From: Nemertoderma westbladi
Taxonomy: Eukaryota > Xenacoelomorpha > Nemertodermatida > Nemertodermatidae
Assembly (NCBI GenBank): GCA_032718475.1
Contig: JAUCBJ010004264.1
Coordinates: forward strand, 1-41,236
Length of the DNA stretch: 41,236 nt
Reading direction: 5' to 3'
Within the stretch, counting starts at the first letter, position 1. The number at the start of each line of letters is the position of its first letter. Below are positions 10,420-20,630 of this stretch, one piece after another. Below the pieces are notes generated by a model, which was given only the letters and a program-made list of their open reading frames with translations, was not told where the DNA came from and ran no database searches. A program made the position numbers and the translations under genes.

Positions 10420-11400
10420 ACTTCACAACTCTCCCAAGGATTGGCAATTCGACAGCCCATGGGTTGGCTGTGAGAATCGCAGTCGCCGCTATTGGCTTCA
10501 CTTGAAATGCACTGGGTTTTACTCAATGAGTGAAGCCAGTGCAGAAACTGAAACTTTCTATTGCAGTTTGCATATGCCAAAATAAACTACAAGGGATAAG
10601 AGGGTTGGAAAAAAGAATAATTAACTGAGTTGAGTAGCATTTGGCGCAGTTGGTTAATAACTCATATTATTTGATTAAGTAATAATATTGTTGTATATTA
10701 AATAAAGATTTTAAGATTTAACGATTAAAGTTAACCTGTATTTCAATTTTTATTAAATACCAATATACAGTAATAATACCAATAACTATCTAACAGTTAC
10801 AGGGGTACGTCCAGGACTTCTATAAAGGGGGGGGGGGGGGGGGGCTCAAATATTCTTCTATGTTTCCATAAGATTGACTATATACTGGTAGCAACAATGT
10901 ACAACAATGTAAATATCAATAGAAACCAAAGAATAAAACAAGCTGGTAACATTACGATTACTGCTACCTCACGGAAATTGAAAACGGAAACTACAAAAAG
11001 GCAGAAAGCCAACACTATTCCACCGATAGCTCCCGAATCTCCTCAATATTTTCAAGAATGACACTACTTGATGCTTTCAATTACCCAAAGCCTTGATGCA
11101 CACCTTCAGCATACTTCACCATATGAAATTTTTTTTTTAATATATGAAATATGAAATAACATATGACATATATATATATATTTAACATATGAAATAGATC
11201 AAAAATATTATTATTTAATATATAATATGGCAAGCGGTCTGAATCGCAGGCCTACCTGTGTGCCATTGTAATACTATTGGCCTTGAAGATGCGGATGATC
11301 TAGCAAATGTCATGGGTGAGAGGGAGTTGTGGCGGTGCAATTTTGTCGATAAGCCGGCACAGCATTCTTAAAAATGCAGCTGCAATGCACCATGCCGATC
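10420..11400. other. Noncoding stretch right of the BEL element
   Basis: It begins with the second copy of the target duplication (10420-10424). It holds a 10-bp inverted pair (10493-10502 with 10529-10538) and an 18-base G run (10827-10844). AT-rich low-complexity DNA lies around 11127-11225. No coding sequence is recognised. Confidence 0.6.
10827..10844. repeat. G18 homopolymer
   Basis: Eighteen uninterrupted G in AT-rich surroundings. Length is likely polymorphic or affected by sequencing. Confidence 0.9.
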
Positions 11401-11629
11401 CTAGTAGTAGTAGTAGTTATACTCTAATATTGTTTTACTATCATTTGCGCTAAAATTAATGTTGGGTGGGGATATTGGTGTAGCTGCTTCACAAAAACCA
11501 GATTCGTGTGCATTCTGATTCATATAAAAATCACGAAATTCTATAAGCACTATTACTTGCTTTATTACCCCCACACACTCTTTTAATTTTTTTTCAGAAC
11601 GATTTTGCTTTAGATGCATGGTAAAGTTT
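11401..11629. other. Noncoding stretch with a short GTA microsatellite
   Basis: A (GTA)n run lies at about 11402-11420. No RT sequence is found where the LINE body should continue. Confidence 0.5.
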
Positions 11630-12905
11630 CAGCTTGGATGCTTCACTTGCATGGTACTCATACCGCTCATACCGTGCAATTCGAAGCGTTTTCTTGTAAA
11701 CCTTGCGTTTGTTAACAGTAAGATATAGGATTCATCATTCCATAACATACACCAATTCTTTAGCACACAACTGAAAGCCAACGTTTGCATTATTACAATT
11801 ATCATTAAACCATATTGCACAGGTACTAAACTTGGCTTTAGATCCTTGACCTACAGATGTAGTAAAATATTCTAAAACATTCATATCATCAAAAATATTA
11901 GAAAACTTACCAATACAATCAATACTACTCTGTGAAAAATCACAATCGATAAGGAGATCGTACTGTACTTCATGCAACTTGCTTTGTATGTGACCGGACA
12001 GCGGGACAGGATATAGGAAATGTCCTAAATTTATCATTCCATTTACAACGTTGTCCTTACTCATTAATATTACCTTCAATTTGTGGTTCATGAGGTGTGT
12101 CAGTGCATGCAGCACCCGAAACACAATTAGACTTTTTAAAATTTAAGGTAGCAGACGCAATACAATACAATTGGGATCTCCAATGTCAAATTCACTACAC
12201 GAAGCAATAAGTCTAATCGAACCAATAAAATAATCAATAGTTGATACACCGTATCTACTGTTACCAATATTACAATAATATGTGAATTTTCTAACATTAG
12301 CATCCTTACCCGCCCTTCAATTGAAAATTTTCAAGCCAGTATTTTTGCACAAAGAAATTAAACCCTTCCCGCAATTATAAATTTTTTTATCCATATTAGA
12401 CCTAGTAAGAGATACACCATTCTCAATCAATTCCTCACTGTCAATTACATCTGTCAAGTCATCTGGGAGAAGGTCGTTAAAACCAATATTCATAGCTGGT
12501 GTGTCATCAGCAATGAAATCTGGTTCGGTACCTGTATGCGCATTTAGGTCACCAATAAGTAACGCATCAATATTATTATTATCTCCATTGTAGAATGCTA
12601 CCCATCGCTCAACAGTTTCTAGAAGACCTAAAGTATCACCACCAGTGGAACCTTCAGGTGGAATGTATGCACAGCATTAAATAATATCCTTCTAATAATT
12701 CACTGCATTCTCATCCAACTTTACCCATAAAATATCATCAGACATAAAATCATGCAAAACTGATAAATAAGGCTCTAGATTCAGTGAGTTGAAGCTTAAA
12801 AAGGTTTCAACATAAACGAACATATCATACGAATTTACTTTTTCAATGAAACTTGGGTCAGTTACAGTCACAGTTAAACCTTTGACGTTTAACAAACCGA
12901 GTTTG
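11630..12905 (-). pseudogene. LINE endonuclease (EEP fold) remnant
   Basis: On the minus strand, from 12905 leftwards, the reading resembles the apurinic-type endonuclease of LINE retrotransposons. It opens with LLNVKGL and the segment DPSFIEKV..YDMFVYVETF (about 12810-12895). Next comes DDILWVKL, then YIPPEGS near 12665, then the signature GDLNAHTGTEPDF at about 12530-12570, matching the family's GDxNART/SG. A later open part (11735-12124) ends in a WFNDNC-like motif that in relatives precedes the reverse transcriptase. The frame is broken several times, for example a stop near 12695 and a shift near 11800. The RT domain expected further left is absent, because the sequence becomes noncoding at about 11620. 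Losing the 3' part is less usual than the common 5' truncation and points to a deletion. Clade (CR1-, L2- or Rex-like) is undecided. Confidence 0.75.
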
Positions 12906-13432
12906 ATCTCAGTGGGAATAATCCTGGTAGGAGTACTTCTACTATGATTAAACCGTTCTGTAGTGTAGGTGTCTCGTCGGGGGGGTGGGGGGGGGGGGGG
13001 GGGTGGTGGGGGGGATGTTTATCATTATTGTGATATCCCGGTACACCACCCTCTGGATTTACGCGGGCATTGAAATGCAATGGTGCATTACTTTCTGGCT
13101 CCTGAAGAAACTCACCTGTTGGAACCTGAACGAATGTCGGATTATCCTGGGCAACAACGTCACTGGTTGGCTTGATCTGCCATCTATCTGTGTAGTCGTC
13201 CACCCCTAGAGAACTCTGGATGTCTGATCCAGTACCTCGATTCCACTGAGAACTTCATGGCCTCACTTTCCTCATCACCATTATCAATTATGTCTTCTAG
13301 AAACTCAGCTACCTCGATGTCTTCTTCCATCTGGTTGTCTAGCAGTTCAAATGGTGAGTCCGCAACTACATTGCCATCTTTCACTGTTCCAACTGCTTGG
13401 AATTGCTGCTCGGTTGTTACAATAGAGACCAA
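12890..13432 (-). pseudogene. Probable 5' coding part of the same LINE
   Basis: Two overlapping minus-strand frames (13432-13184, acidic, rich in Glu and Asp; then 13203-12889, with a Pro/His-rich patch) run into the endonuclease remnant with a frame change near 13230. The Pro/His patch is simply the G-rich tract 12979-13014 read on the other strand. I recognise no domain. Position directly before the endonuclease suggests an ORF1 or linker region of the same element, now frameshifted. Confidence 0.4.
12979..13014. repeat. G-rich tract with a G17 core
   Basis: Thirty-six bases of G broken by three T; the longest pure run is 17 (12987-13003). Confidence 0.9.
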
Positions 13433-13501
13433 ACTATCACTGAATGTTAGTACTATATCTACCAGAGTTTTTCAAAGACTGCAGACACACAGTGGATGTG
13501 T

Positions 13502-13700
13502 TAGCGGAGCCGTATAACCCCCATTCACTCATCCTTGTGGTGGTTCCGGATAACCTCCATTCAATCCTCCTCATGGCACTTCCGGATAACCCCTGTTCCC
13601 TCCTCCTGTTGGCGGTTCCGGATAACCCCTGGTCACTCTTCCTCGTGGCGGCTCTGGATAACCCCCGGTCGCTCCTCCTCTTGGAGGTTCCGGAAAACCG
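13502..13700. repeat. 36-bp tandem repeat, about 5.5 copies
   Basis: TTCCGGATAAC-type anchors recur at 13544, 13580, 13616, 13652 and 13688, exactly 36 bases apart. Read on the minus strand in one frame it gives a 12-residue Pro/Gly repeat close to PPxGGxNxGYPE, with some stops. It may once have been coding, upstream of the LINE pieces. Confidence 0.9.
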
Positions 13701-13749
13701 AGTCGCTTGCATGCTCGCAGTCGCTCGCTCTCGCATGCAAAGAACATGA

Positions 13750-14463
13750 TGGAAATGCGGGGATTGTAATTATTAGAGAATGAAGGATGTTCGCACTTTT
13801 AGCCCTTTAACAGTTTAACCTGATAATTTAAGTGTCTTATATTATTTTGCTAGCCAGTACTAAAATAGAACTATTGATAAAAGACAGTCTTGTGCGGTGT
13901 ATGACTTGTGGGAGACTGAATTCTATCGGCATAAGAAGTAGGTTACTTTATATTATTCGATTAATTTCCACTATATAATCTCTCAAACTATTTTCACTTT
14001 CAGGGTAGTATTAGCAGTTCCTTTCAGATGCTGCGATTTAAATACTATACAGAGTTATGATTTATGATAATTACAACAGATTATTTAATAGAGACACTGT
14101 TATTTACATCCTATAGGGATGTAGTATTATGTACTCACACTCATTCAACTGACGATAATAAGGGAATACACTGATTTCCTGACTCAGACTAAATATGCTC
14201 ATGTATAAGGAGAATTTCAGTATTTCATGTAGTTCTCTTGAACTTGGTATTGGGATTTCTAGCATTTCTAGCATAGCCATTTTATACTTCATAATATATA
14301 TTGAGATGTATTTAGTCATAAATTCAAGTGTAATAGTTATTCCTCAATCCTGGGTTAAATGTATAGGAATTGTAAATTATTGTCCTTACCCACGACCAAC
14401 GAAGAGTATGAACCAGCAAGAGTTTAGAGCTAATGATTGAAGAGGATGACAGCCCTCTTTCCA
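13750..14463. other. AT-rich noncoding stretch
   Basis: No protein family, RNA gene or repeat is recognised. Confidence 0.5.
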
Positions 14464-14599
14464 AATACGAGTTAGAGATATCGGGGTCAGACTCCCTTGT
14501 ACTAAGTTAAAACACTAGGTTTTTCCTGATTGATTTCTGCCATCTGACGAAGTCAGACGTCGGAGTCAGAGTCTGACCCCGATATCTCTAACTCGTATT
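14464..14599. mobile_element. Foldback or MITE-like element with perfect 31-bp arms
   Basis: The 31 bases at 14464-14494 are the exact reverse complement of 14569-14599, leaving a 74-base spacer. The whole can fold into a long hairpin. A 12-base direct repeat, CTCTTTCCAAAT, overlaps the left edge at about 14455-14466 and recurs at about 14624-14635; it may be a duplicated target or old flank. No coding capacity. Confidence 0.85.
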
Positions 14600-14734
14600 A
14601 GAAATGAAACTCTTTCAACTCTTTCCAAATGACCACCATACTGAATCACCATATTATACGGATCAGGTAAGGACAATTTCAGTAGGCCAAGAAAGTATAT
14701 ATTTTAATAAAATGCTTTTTAACATTTTAACTTT

Positions 14735-15064
14735 ATGTTAAGTCAAAAATCAACCACAGTGAACGGTCAATCATGGCGCAGTTTCGGTCCGGTGTTTTGC
14801 CGTTGGGTATTGAAGTGGGTCGATATCAGGGCAAACCCTTAGAAGATAGAATATGTTGTCTATGTAAATCGGGCGAAATTGAAGACGAAAGTCATTTTTT
14901 GTATAAATGTGACGCCCTAGATAGGAGTCTCTTCCCACAAGATTTTTATGATGTTGAGAATAGCCAGAAGTTGAAATTTTTAATGTGCAATGACCAAGTA
15001 AATAGTGCACGGCTGTTGAGGGGTTTGTACAATTGTAGGTGCGAAATAATAAATGGAAGAATTT
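14735..15064 (+). pseudogene. LINE ORF2 C-terminal tail
   Basis: An open plus-strand frame whose text (RSIMAQFRSGVLPLGIE, then CCLCKSGEIEDESHFLYKC) matches the tail after the reverse transcriptase in many animal LINEs. The tail carries a C-x2-C...H...C zinc-like pattern. The ATG at 14773 is internal, since the frame is open back to about 14735. Everything upstream, including the RT, is missing, as in an ordinary 5'-truncated insertion. It stops normally at 15064 and is followed by a 3' UTR and a simple-repeat tail. Confidence 0.8.
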
Positions 15065-15222
15065 AATTTGACTTGTATCTAATTTGTGATGTAAATTGGT
15101 TAATTGTGTATTATTTGGCAGTTAATTTGTATAAAATTCGATGTCTTATAAGCCATTGTTGGTTGGGGGCCGCTGTGCCCAAGACATTATAAATGATCTA
15201 TTCATTCATTCATTCATTCAAA
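15065..15222 (+). mobile_element. LINE 3' UTR with (ATTC)n tail
   Basis: It follows the LINE stop codon and ends in ATTC units at about 15200-15220. A short simple-repeat tail is typical of CR1/L2-like LINEs. Confidence 0.75.
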
Positions 15223-16060
15223 ATGTGAGTAATGTATGAGAATAAATAATGTATACTAGATTTGTGTATCCATATATAGATTTGTGAAATTGCAAGGCTT
15301 CAATATAAGTTAAAGTCTACCAGTAATGTAAATCAGGAGAGAAAGGTAGACAATCCAAGATGAATCAAGAATTTGAAGCTGAGAAAGATTCCGATAGTGG
15401 ATTCCAAGTTTAATTCCGCTTTTACAAAAATTTATGGTAAAGTTTTACCTATCCCATTCTACATTTTAGTTATATTAATAAGACACAATAAAAGTAGAAG
15501 CATTGGATCTCTGCATAGCCTAATCAAAGAAAGTAAGTGGGTAATAATAAAGTACATAACCCTGTCCAGCATTCAGTGGTGAGTTACCCCCTCAGGCCAG
15601 GTCATTCCATTTAGCCGCATGTGAATTTGGAAATAAATTTTTATTTCATCAATCATTAGTGGGGATGAATTTCTGGTATGTTATTATGGGTTTATGAGGT
15701 CGCTGATCAGGACACAACTTCATAAACTTTATTGGTAGGCAACCATCGTTTTTGGAAAATACAAGCACCACAAAATTTCAAACTGCCCAAAGTTGAATGG
15801 ATAATTTTGAAGCCGATCACAATAAATCTTGTGAAAAATATTTTATGGTAGTGCAACAACAAAGTAAAAGAAAAAATAGAAATTAAACATTTCATTTTTA
15901 ATTTAGGGTTTCATTAACATTTCATCATTCGCCACAACTCATCACCACTGCGGAAAGATTCCGACTGTTCCATCATCTAAGAAAGCCATCTAAAGTTACA
16001 AACGGAGATCCAAATCTACCTATAAGAGTATTGTAGAAAACACTGCAATAAGTCGAAAGA
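15223..16060. other. Noncoding stretch
   Basis: Small open frames only; nothing recognised. Confidence 0.5.
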
Positions 16061-16245
16061 GAGTGGTGTAATGGTTCTCGTGGCGAATGCCAGCACTGCC
16101 CGAACCTATAGTGCTGGACCAACCCTATGTGACACAGGTTTCGAATGCAATATAAAGGGATGGGCTTCATGGTGTCATTGTAAGTTGTGATTTTATTTAA
16201 TGGAGAATTCCTGAGGGGGGAGGTCTTAACTAAAAAAAAAAATAT
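16061..16245 (+). mobile_element. tRNA-derived SINE
   Basis: The head contains a Pol III A-box-like TGGTGTAATGG (about 16064-16074) and, 65-75 bases later, a B-box-like GGTTTCGAATGC (about 16137-16148). These are the internal promoters inherited from a tRNA. A body without coding capacity leads to an A-rich tail at about 16231-16245. Box spacing is longer than in a working tRNA, so it is a SINE and not a tRNA gene. Confidence 0.6.
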
Positions 16246-16782
16246 ATAATATAAATACAAAATATACAAAAAACAAACAAAATTCGAAAAAAAGGTGGGG
16301 CGAGTCATGTACTGAGTGACCTTAGCATATGATTATACATAATTAGTATAAGTCAGCCCAATTTTCGAATGCTTACCATTTTTAATGTTATTAAGTTACA
16401 TTATAATGTCATTAAATGGTCAAAATTTGGCAGGGAAAATTACAGTCATAAAGAAAATATTTATTTTACAGAAATGGTGTGTCAATGAAGCCAATCTATA
16501 TATCGCCCAGGAAATCCATCATTCTTCTAAGAAATTGCTACTCACTCCAGGATTTGTCCCCCCATTGTCTAACGCAGAAATATGCAGCCTCTAAGAGCAA
16601 CACCGGGTCATTCCCTTGATTTGTGCCACATTTGGCACCAACTCGTCCAAAAACTTCCACAAAGCATGGCAAGCAAAGTAAACAACTGTAAATCATGTGG
16701 GGATTTTATATCAATAGCTATAGCGACAGTAAGCGGTTTTTGTTGTTGGTGTGAACTATCCCTACTAGATAAAAATAGTAGG
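16246..16782. other. Noncoding stretch left of the IS3EU-like element
   Basis: A short open frame (16582-16824) runs into the transposon's terminal repeat, so it is fortuitous. Nothing else is recognised. Confidence 0.5.
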
Positions 16783-16788
16783 CCTACT

Positions 16789-16992
16789 TATGAAGCGCCG
16801 TTTACGCCAAAACTATCTGAATAAATATTATACTCAAGATGTGTCAATAAAAAATATTATACTTAAGATGTATCTAAATTCTCGGCCGAGTTTTCTCTGC
16901 CGAGTTTTTCTCGGCCGAGTTTTCTCTGCCGAGTTTTTCTCGGCCGAGAATTTATAATCTTAAAAGTTGTAACAGCGGGAAATTTAAAATGT
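16789..16992 (+). repeat. Left terminal inverted repeat with palindrome array
   Basis: It begins TATGAAGCGCCG. After 92 bases come three perfect CTCGGCCGAG palindromes (16881, 16910, 16939) alternating with two CTCTGCCGAG variants, then a diverged inner part. Confidence 0.93.
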
Positions 16993-17608
16993 TATTTTCC
17001 TTTCCCTTTGTAGTTAGTGTAATTTTGAATACCACCAGTACAGTATTATTCTACAACTGTCAGTCTGTAGTCTGCGGCTCCATCATAACTGTAGTCTGCA
17101 GTTCCATCCCCAGTGAATTAAGATTACAACCCTGGCCAAGCAGCAAGGGGAAGGCAATACGTGTACTGCTGTATATACGAAACGACCGGTTAACCGGGCC
17201 GGGTTTGGGTGACCCGGATCCGGCAAAAAAAGTCGCCGGGTACCGGGTTTTATTAAATTACATTTTACATTTTCTTACATTTTATATTTATTACCTGTAC
17301 CGGTACTATTAGGCCTAATTTTATTAGGCTATTTATATTATTTTTCAATTTTTTTTTCTTTTTTTTTTCTTTTGAATTATCATTTTTTTCTATTTTTTTT
17401 TATCATTTTTGATATCACAAGTTATGACCCGGACCCAGCTTTTTTGATACTGACCCGGACCCGGCAAAATGTTCAACCCGGTCGTTTACTAGCTGTATGC
17501 ACAAAATACACGTATGTAAGGTAGGCAGGTACTGCAATGTACTACAATCTTTCACTACTATTTCAGTACTCTACTATTGGATAGATATTAATATTCACTA
17601 CTCTACTT

Positions 17609-17962
17609 ATGGATCCCTATGACCCAAATACCCGAAAACTGCTAGGTGAAATGAGTAAGATATTTCATCGACCTTTTGGAAAGGGTTCAGCTGGCGCTGG
17701 TGGCCCTAAGAAACTGAAGCGTTTAAACATTGCGTCATCTACATATAAGCTTACAAGTTTTAATGTCGATGTGGTGTTGTTGCCGGGGTCTCTTTATTCA
17801 GTGGGGAATAATATCCCTAGACAGGGATCCAAAGAATATCTTGTAGACGCAGGATATCTTGTGAACGAAATTAATCTAAACAAAGAAATGACGAAGTGTC
17901 AGATTTTTACTGCACTTATTCGCGAGTTTAACCATAAACTTAAAACAAATATAGCAGCTTAG
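17609..17962 (+). CDS. N-terminal part of the HECT-like gene
   Basis: 117 codons from ATG to TAG. The segment VVLLPGSLYSVG...VDAGYLVNEINLNKEMT resembles the N-terminal part found in front of HECT domains in many unnamed animal proteins (the VLLP... and FDKEMT-like signature). The next open frame (18005-19816) is in the same phase with no other stop between, so the TAG at 17960-17962 is a lone interruption. Three readings are possible: a nonsense change (CAG to TAG would do it), stop readthrough, or two separate proteins. Lone nonsense is the simplest. The gene lies about 820 bp inside the left end of the transposon and is therefore cargo or part of the element. The link of this segment to HECT proteins is family memory, not a search result. 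Confidence 0.55.
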   Translation: MDPYDPNTRKLLGEMSKIFHRPFGKGSAGAGGPKKLKRLNIASSTYKLTSFNVDVVLLPGSLYSVGNNIPRQGSKEYLVDAGYLVNEINLNKEMTKCQIFTALIREFNHKLKTNIAA

Positions 17963-18022
17963 TCTTGCGACATTTTAGAATCGTGCAATAAGAAACTTAT
18001 TGCTGTGGAGCAACATTTATCT

Positions 18023-19816
18023 ATGGAAAACGAGATAAATGGCCAAACCGTTTATAGCCGCTTCCGGGGATGTGGAAGGAAGTTAATGTACTTTTTATGT
18101 CAGGATATGGTGGACAGTGGTGAGGCAGGTAAAGATATCGGGAAGTTGGATAGTAGAGGAACAAAGATTGAGATCGCTGGAACGGGGTTGGATAGCGGTG
18201 GTGGTGGCAGCATAGCGGGAATGGAGAGCAGTTGTGTGGAATTAGATAGCGGTGGAGTAGGGATTGATATCGGTGGAATGGGAATGGATAGTGGTGGAGT
18301 GGAAATAGATATCGGTGGAGTGGGAATGGATAGAGTGGGAATGGGAATAGATATTGGTGGAGTGGGAATGGATAGAGTGGGAATGGGAATAGATATTGGT
18401 GGAGTGGGAATAGATATTGGTGGAGTGGGGATGGATAGTGGTGGTGTGGGAGTAGATAGTGGTGAAGTGGGGATAAATTTTGATGCAGCGGCGATGGATA
18501 GCAGTGGTACAGGGATGGATTCAATTTGTAAACCAACTCTGATTCCTCGCATAATTTGCGATGTATGTGCAAAGTCACGACCTGCCTGTGAGAATCATTG
18601 TCATAACTGTTTAATGATCGCAGATGTGATAGAGTCTGAAAATGTTAACAATTTCCGTGAGCAGCATCCCAGAAAAAGGCGCCTACCTGTCCGTTACGTT
18701 CGTTCAATAGGAGAGGAATGCCCTGAATCTGATGAATCAGTCGATGATGCAAATGAATTTAGTAGAGAGGAGATTGCAAATAGACGGTCAGTTTACTTTG
18801 CTAACCGGAACCAAGTAGTTGATAGAGATAGTGATATTATCGAGGTACCAGTGATATTGGAACCCCTGGGGTCCAATATGAGAAGCGATCTAGATGACCT
18901 GTACAACGTATTTAAATCGGATGCAGATAATTTAACAAAAATGTATATATTATTTGAAGTGCCCAGAACACGTGTTGTTGACAGCGTCTATGATATCTTA
19001 GAAGACAATGATTGCACTACTCCTCTGATAATGACGAAATTTATAGATGAGGAAGCCGTTGATACTGGTGGACCCACACGGGAACTCTTCAGTTTGTTCT
19101 TTACACAGCAGCCTGGAAACATGTTTAGAGGCTCGTATCCAAACTTCGTTTTTCGGCACAACCTTAGCTGCCTGGAAAGGTTTGAGATGATGGGAAAGAT
19201 GACTGCGCTTGCTATCATCAATGGAGCCCCTGGACCACATTGCTTTACGGCTTCAACTGCGCGTTCTACTCTCTCAAAGCACATAGTAATTAGCTGTGTT
19301 GCAGAAGAAATTGCAATGTTTAAGAAGGGGCTGGAGGTGTTTGGAGTGTTATCGATACTAAAGAAATATCCAGAGTGTGCTGTGATTGAGCTAACCTTCC
19401 AGGAGGTCTCTGTTGATGACGTAAAGCGTTGCTTCGTACCGACGTACAAATCTGAACCAAGAAGTAAAGAACGAGAAAAGGAGTTGGAATTAACCTTTAA
19501 ATTTAACCAGTTCTTGAATAAAGTAGCAAATAAAGTATTCTCTGCAAATCTTGAACACTGTGACGATTCTACCGAAAATATCGTTATTTCTCTTGGTGAC
19601 ATGTTGCAATTTGGTTCTGGCTCCCGGTTTCCGAATTTCGAAGGGAGGTTGTCATTCTTCAGTACGACTGATTCCCAGAGGAGAGTCTCTGCTGACACAT
19701 GTTCACAAGAAATAAAGATTCCTATCAATGATAGGTACCTTATAGGTCGCACTTCAACATTCTGCCAGTGCTTGGCTGATGATGTGCTCAACACCGTTGG
19801 GTTTGGTAACCCGTAG
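18023..19816 (+). CDS. HECT-type E3 ubiquitin-ligase-like protein in transposon
   Basis: 597 codons from the first ATG, with the frame open from 17963. A Gly-rich repeat (units like MDSGGVGIDIGGVG) fills about residues 40-165. Next is a Cys/His cluster (CDVCAKSRPACENHCHNC) near 175-200, then a basic patch (HPRKRRLPVRY). The HECT fold follows from about residue 300: N-lobe landmarks FIDEEAVDTGGPTREL (near 347) and RFEMMGKMTALAI, and a C-lobe with GDMLQFGSGS and RRVSADTCSQEIKIP. The Cys at codon 19700-19702 (about residue 560) sits where HECT ligases hold their thioester Cys. The protein could transfer ubiquitin, though divergence is strong. AATAAA at 19825-19830 follows closely. One TAG separates it from the 17609 frame. 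The gene lies wholly inside the transposon, so capture or long residence in the element is inferred. Confidence 0.75.
   Translation: MENEINGQTVYSRFRGCGRKLMYFLCQDMVDSGEAGKDIGKLDSRGTKIEIAGTGLDSGGGGSIAGMESSCVELDSGGVGIDIGGMGMDSGGVEIDIGGVGMDRVGMGIDIGGVGMDRVGMGIDIGGVGIDIGGVGMDSGGVGVDSGEVGINFDAAAMDSSGTGMDSICKPTLIPRIICDVCAKSRPACENHCHNCLMIADVIESENVNNFREQHPRKRRLPVRYVRSIGEECPESDESVDDANEFSREEIANRRSVYFANRNQVVDRDSDIIEVPVILEPLGSNMRSDLDDLYNVFKSDADNLTKMYILFEVPRTRVVDSVYDILEDNDCTTPLIMTKFIDEEAVDTGGPTRELFSLFFTQQPGNMFRGSYPNFVFRHNLSCLERFEMMGKMTALAIINGAPGPHCFTASTARSTLSKHIVISCVAEEIAMFKKGLEVFGVLSILKKYPECAVIELTFQEVSVDDVKRCFVPTYKSEPRSKEREKELELTFKFNQFLNKVANKVFSANLEHCDDSTENIVISLGDMLQFGSGSRFPNFEGRLSFFSTTDSQRRVSADTCSQEIKIPINDRYLIGRTSTFCQCLADDVLNTVGFGNP
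18220..18500 (+). repeat. In-frame minisatellite coding Gly-rich repeats
   Basis: Units of about 18-30 bases (GGTGGAGTGGGAATGGATAG type) are repeated in frame inside the HECT-like gene and give (I/M)D(I/S)GG(V/M)G repeats. Copy number should vary between copies. Confidence 0.85.
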
Positions 19817-19824
19817 CAGCTGTA

Positions 19825-19830
19825 AATAAA
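19825..19830 (+). promoter_or_regulatory. Polyadenylation signal AATAAA
   Basis: It sits 9 bases after the HECT-like stop codon, a short but workable 3' UTR arrangement. Confidence 0.5.
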
Positions 19831-20028
19831 TTGTAAAGTGGTTCACCAACCTGCGTTCAATTATTCAATAATTAGGAACATTATAAACATTCTATAAACA
19901 TTTCAGACATTCTAAACTGATTTATTAATTAAACTTTATGGAATTAAACTATATTGCCGTTCTATATCACGTATTCTCTATCACCGTTTGTTTCAGTTTC
20001 TGTATCACTATTATTAGAAGAGCGAGGT

Positions 20029-20048
20029 GGGGGGGGGGGGGGGGGGGG
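20029..20048. repeat. G20 homopolymer
   Basis: It lies between the two convergent genes inside the IS3EU-like element. Confidence 0.9.
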
Positions 20049-20225
20049 TGGGAGCTTAAATACTTTGACTCGGGAACTTTTTAAGCTATTATGAAAGCAA
20101 AAATTAAAATTCGGACTCACCCACCATGAGCGTTTGGGAAGAATGGCTTCAGTAAATAAATTATTCAAATTCAAAAAATTATCCAACTTAGGATGATCCA
20201 ACTCTATAGCAAATGGAGCGGAAAA

Positions 20226-20275
20226 AATTATTTCGCCACCAGCGGGGATCGAACCCGCGTCTCAAGACGAAACGA
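20226..20275 (-). other. tRNA-like T-arm (B-box) fragment
   Basis: On the minus strand GCGGGTTCGATCCCCGC forms a perfect 5-bp T-arm with a canonical B box, followed by TGGTGGCG and a T run. No matching A box or acceptor 5' strand lies upstream, so it is a tRNA 3'-half relic or SINE piece, not a tRNA gene. Confidence 0.35.
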
Positions 20276-20630
20276 ATATTTGATCAATTTACTTGAAATT
20301 TGGTACATGTATTTCTGGAACCTTCCATATATTCCAAGACATGGTGTATGCCTGTAGAAATTTGCTGGGGAGCAATTGCCCCCTGTCCCGTCCACGAAGT
20401 TAATATCTGGGAAAAAATCTGGTTTCCATGGCAATGGAGTTAGAAAAAAATCTATGTATGGTATGTCAGTTGGTATGTCGGTGTCAGTATGTGTCATCTG
20501 TTCCACAATCTGGACAGGATATTTTTTTAATGTAAACAAACAGTTAAATATAGCATAATATAACCAGAAATAACCTAAATAGATAAACCTGCGATGCGAC
20601 TATCACATCGAATATATTTAGAACAATATT

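Noticed and set aside
16860-16960. Independent palindromic regulatory island
   Set aside because: The same array occurs inverted at 21644-21797 and belongs to the transposon ends.
18021-18578. Pro/His/Leu-rich minus-strand frames opposite the Gly-rich repeat
   Set aside because: They are the complement of the minisatellite inside the HECT-like gene and carry no family motif.
18988-19794. 268-codon minus-strand frame
   Set aside because: It is the antisense of the HECT domain; the plus strand has recognisable HECT motifs and this strand has none.
20226-20275. Complete tRNA gene
   Set aside because: Only the T-arm and 3' side are present; no A box or acceptor partner upstream.
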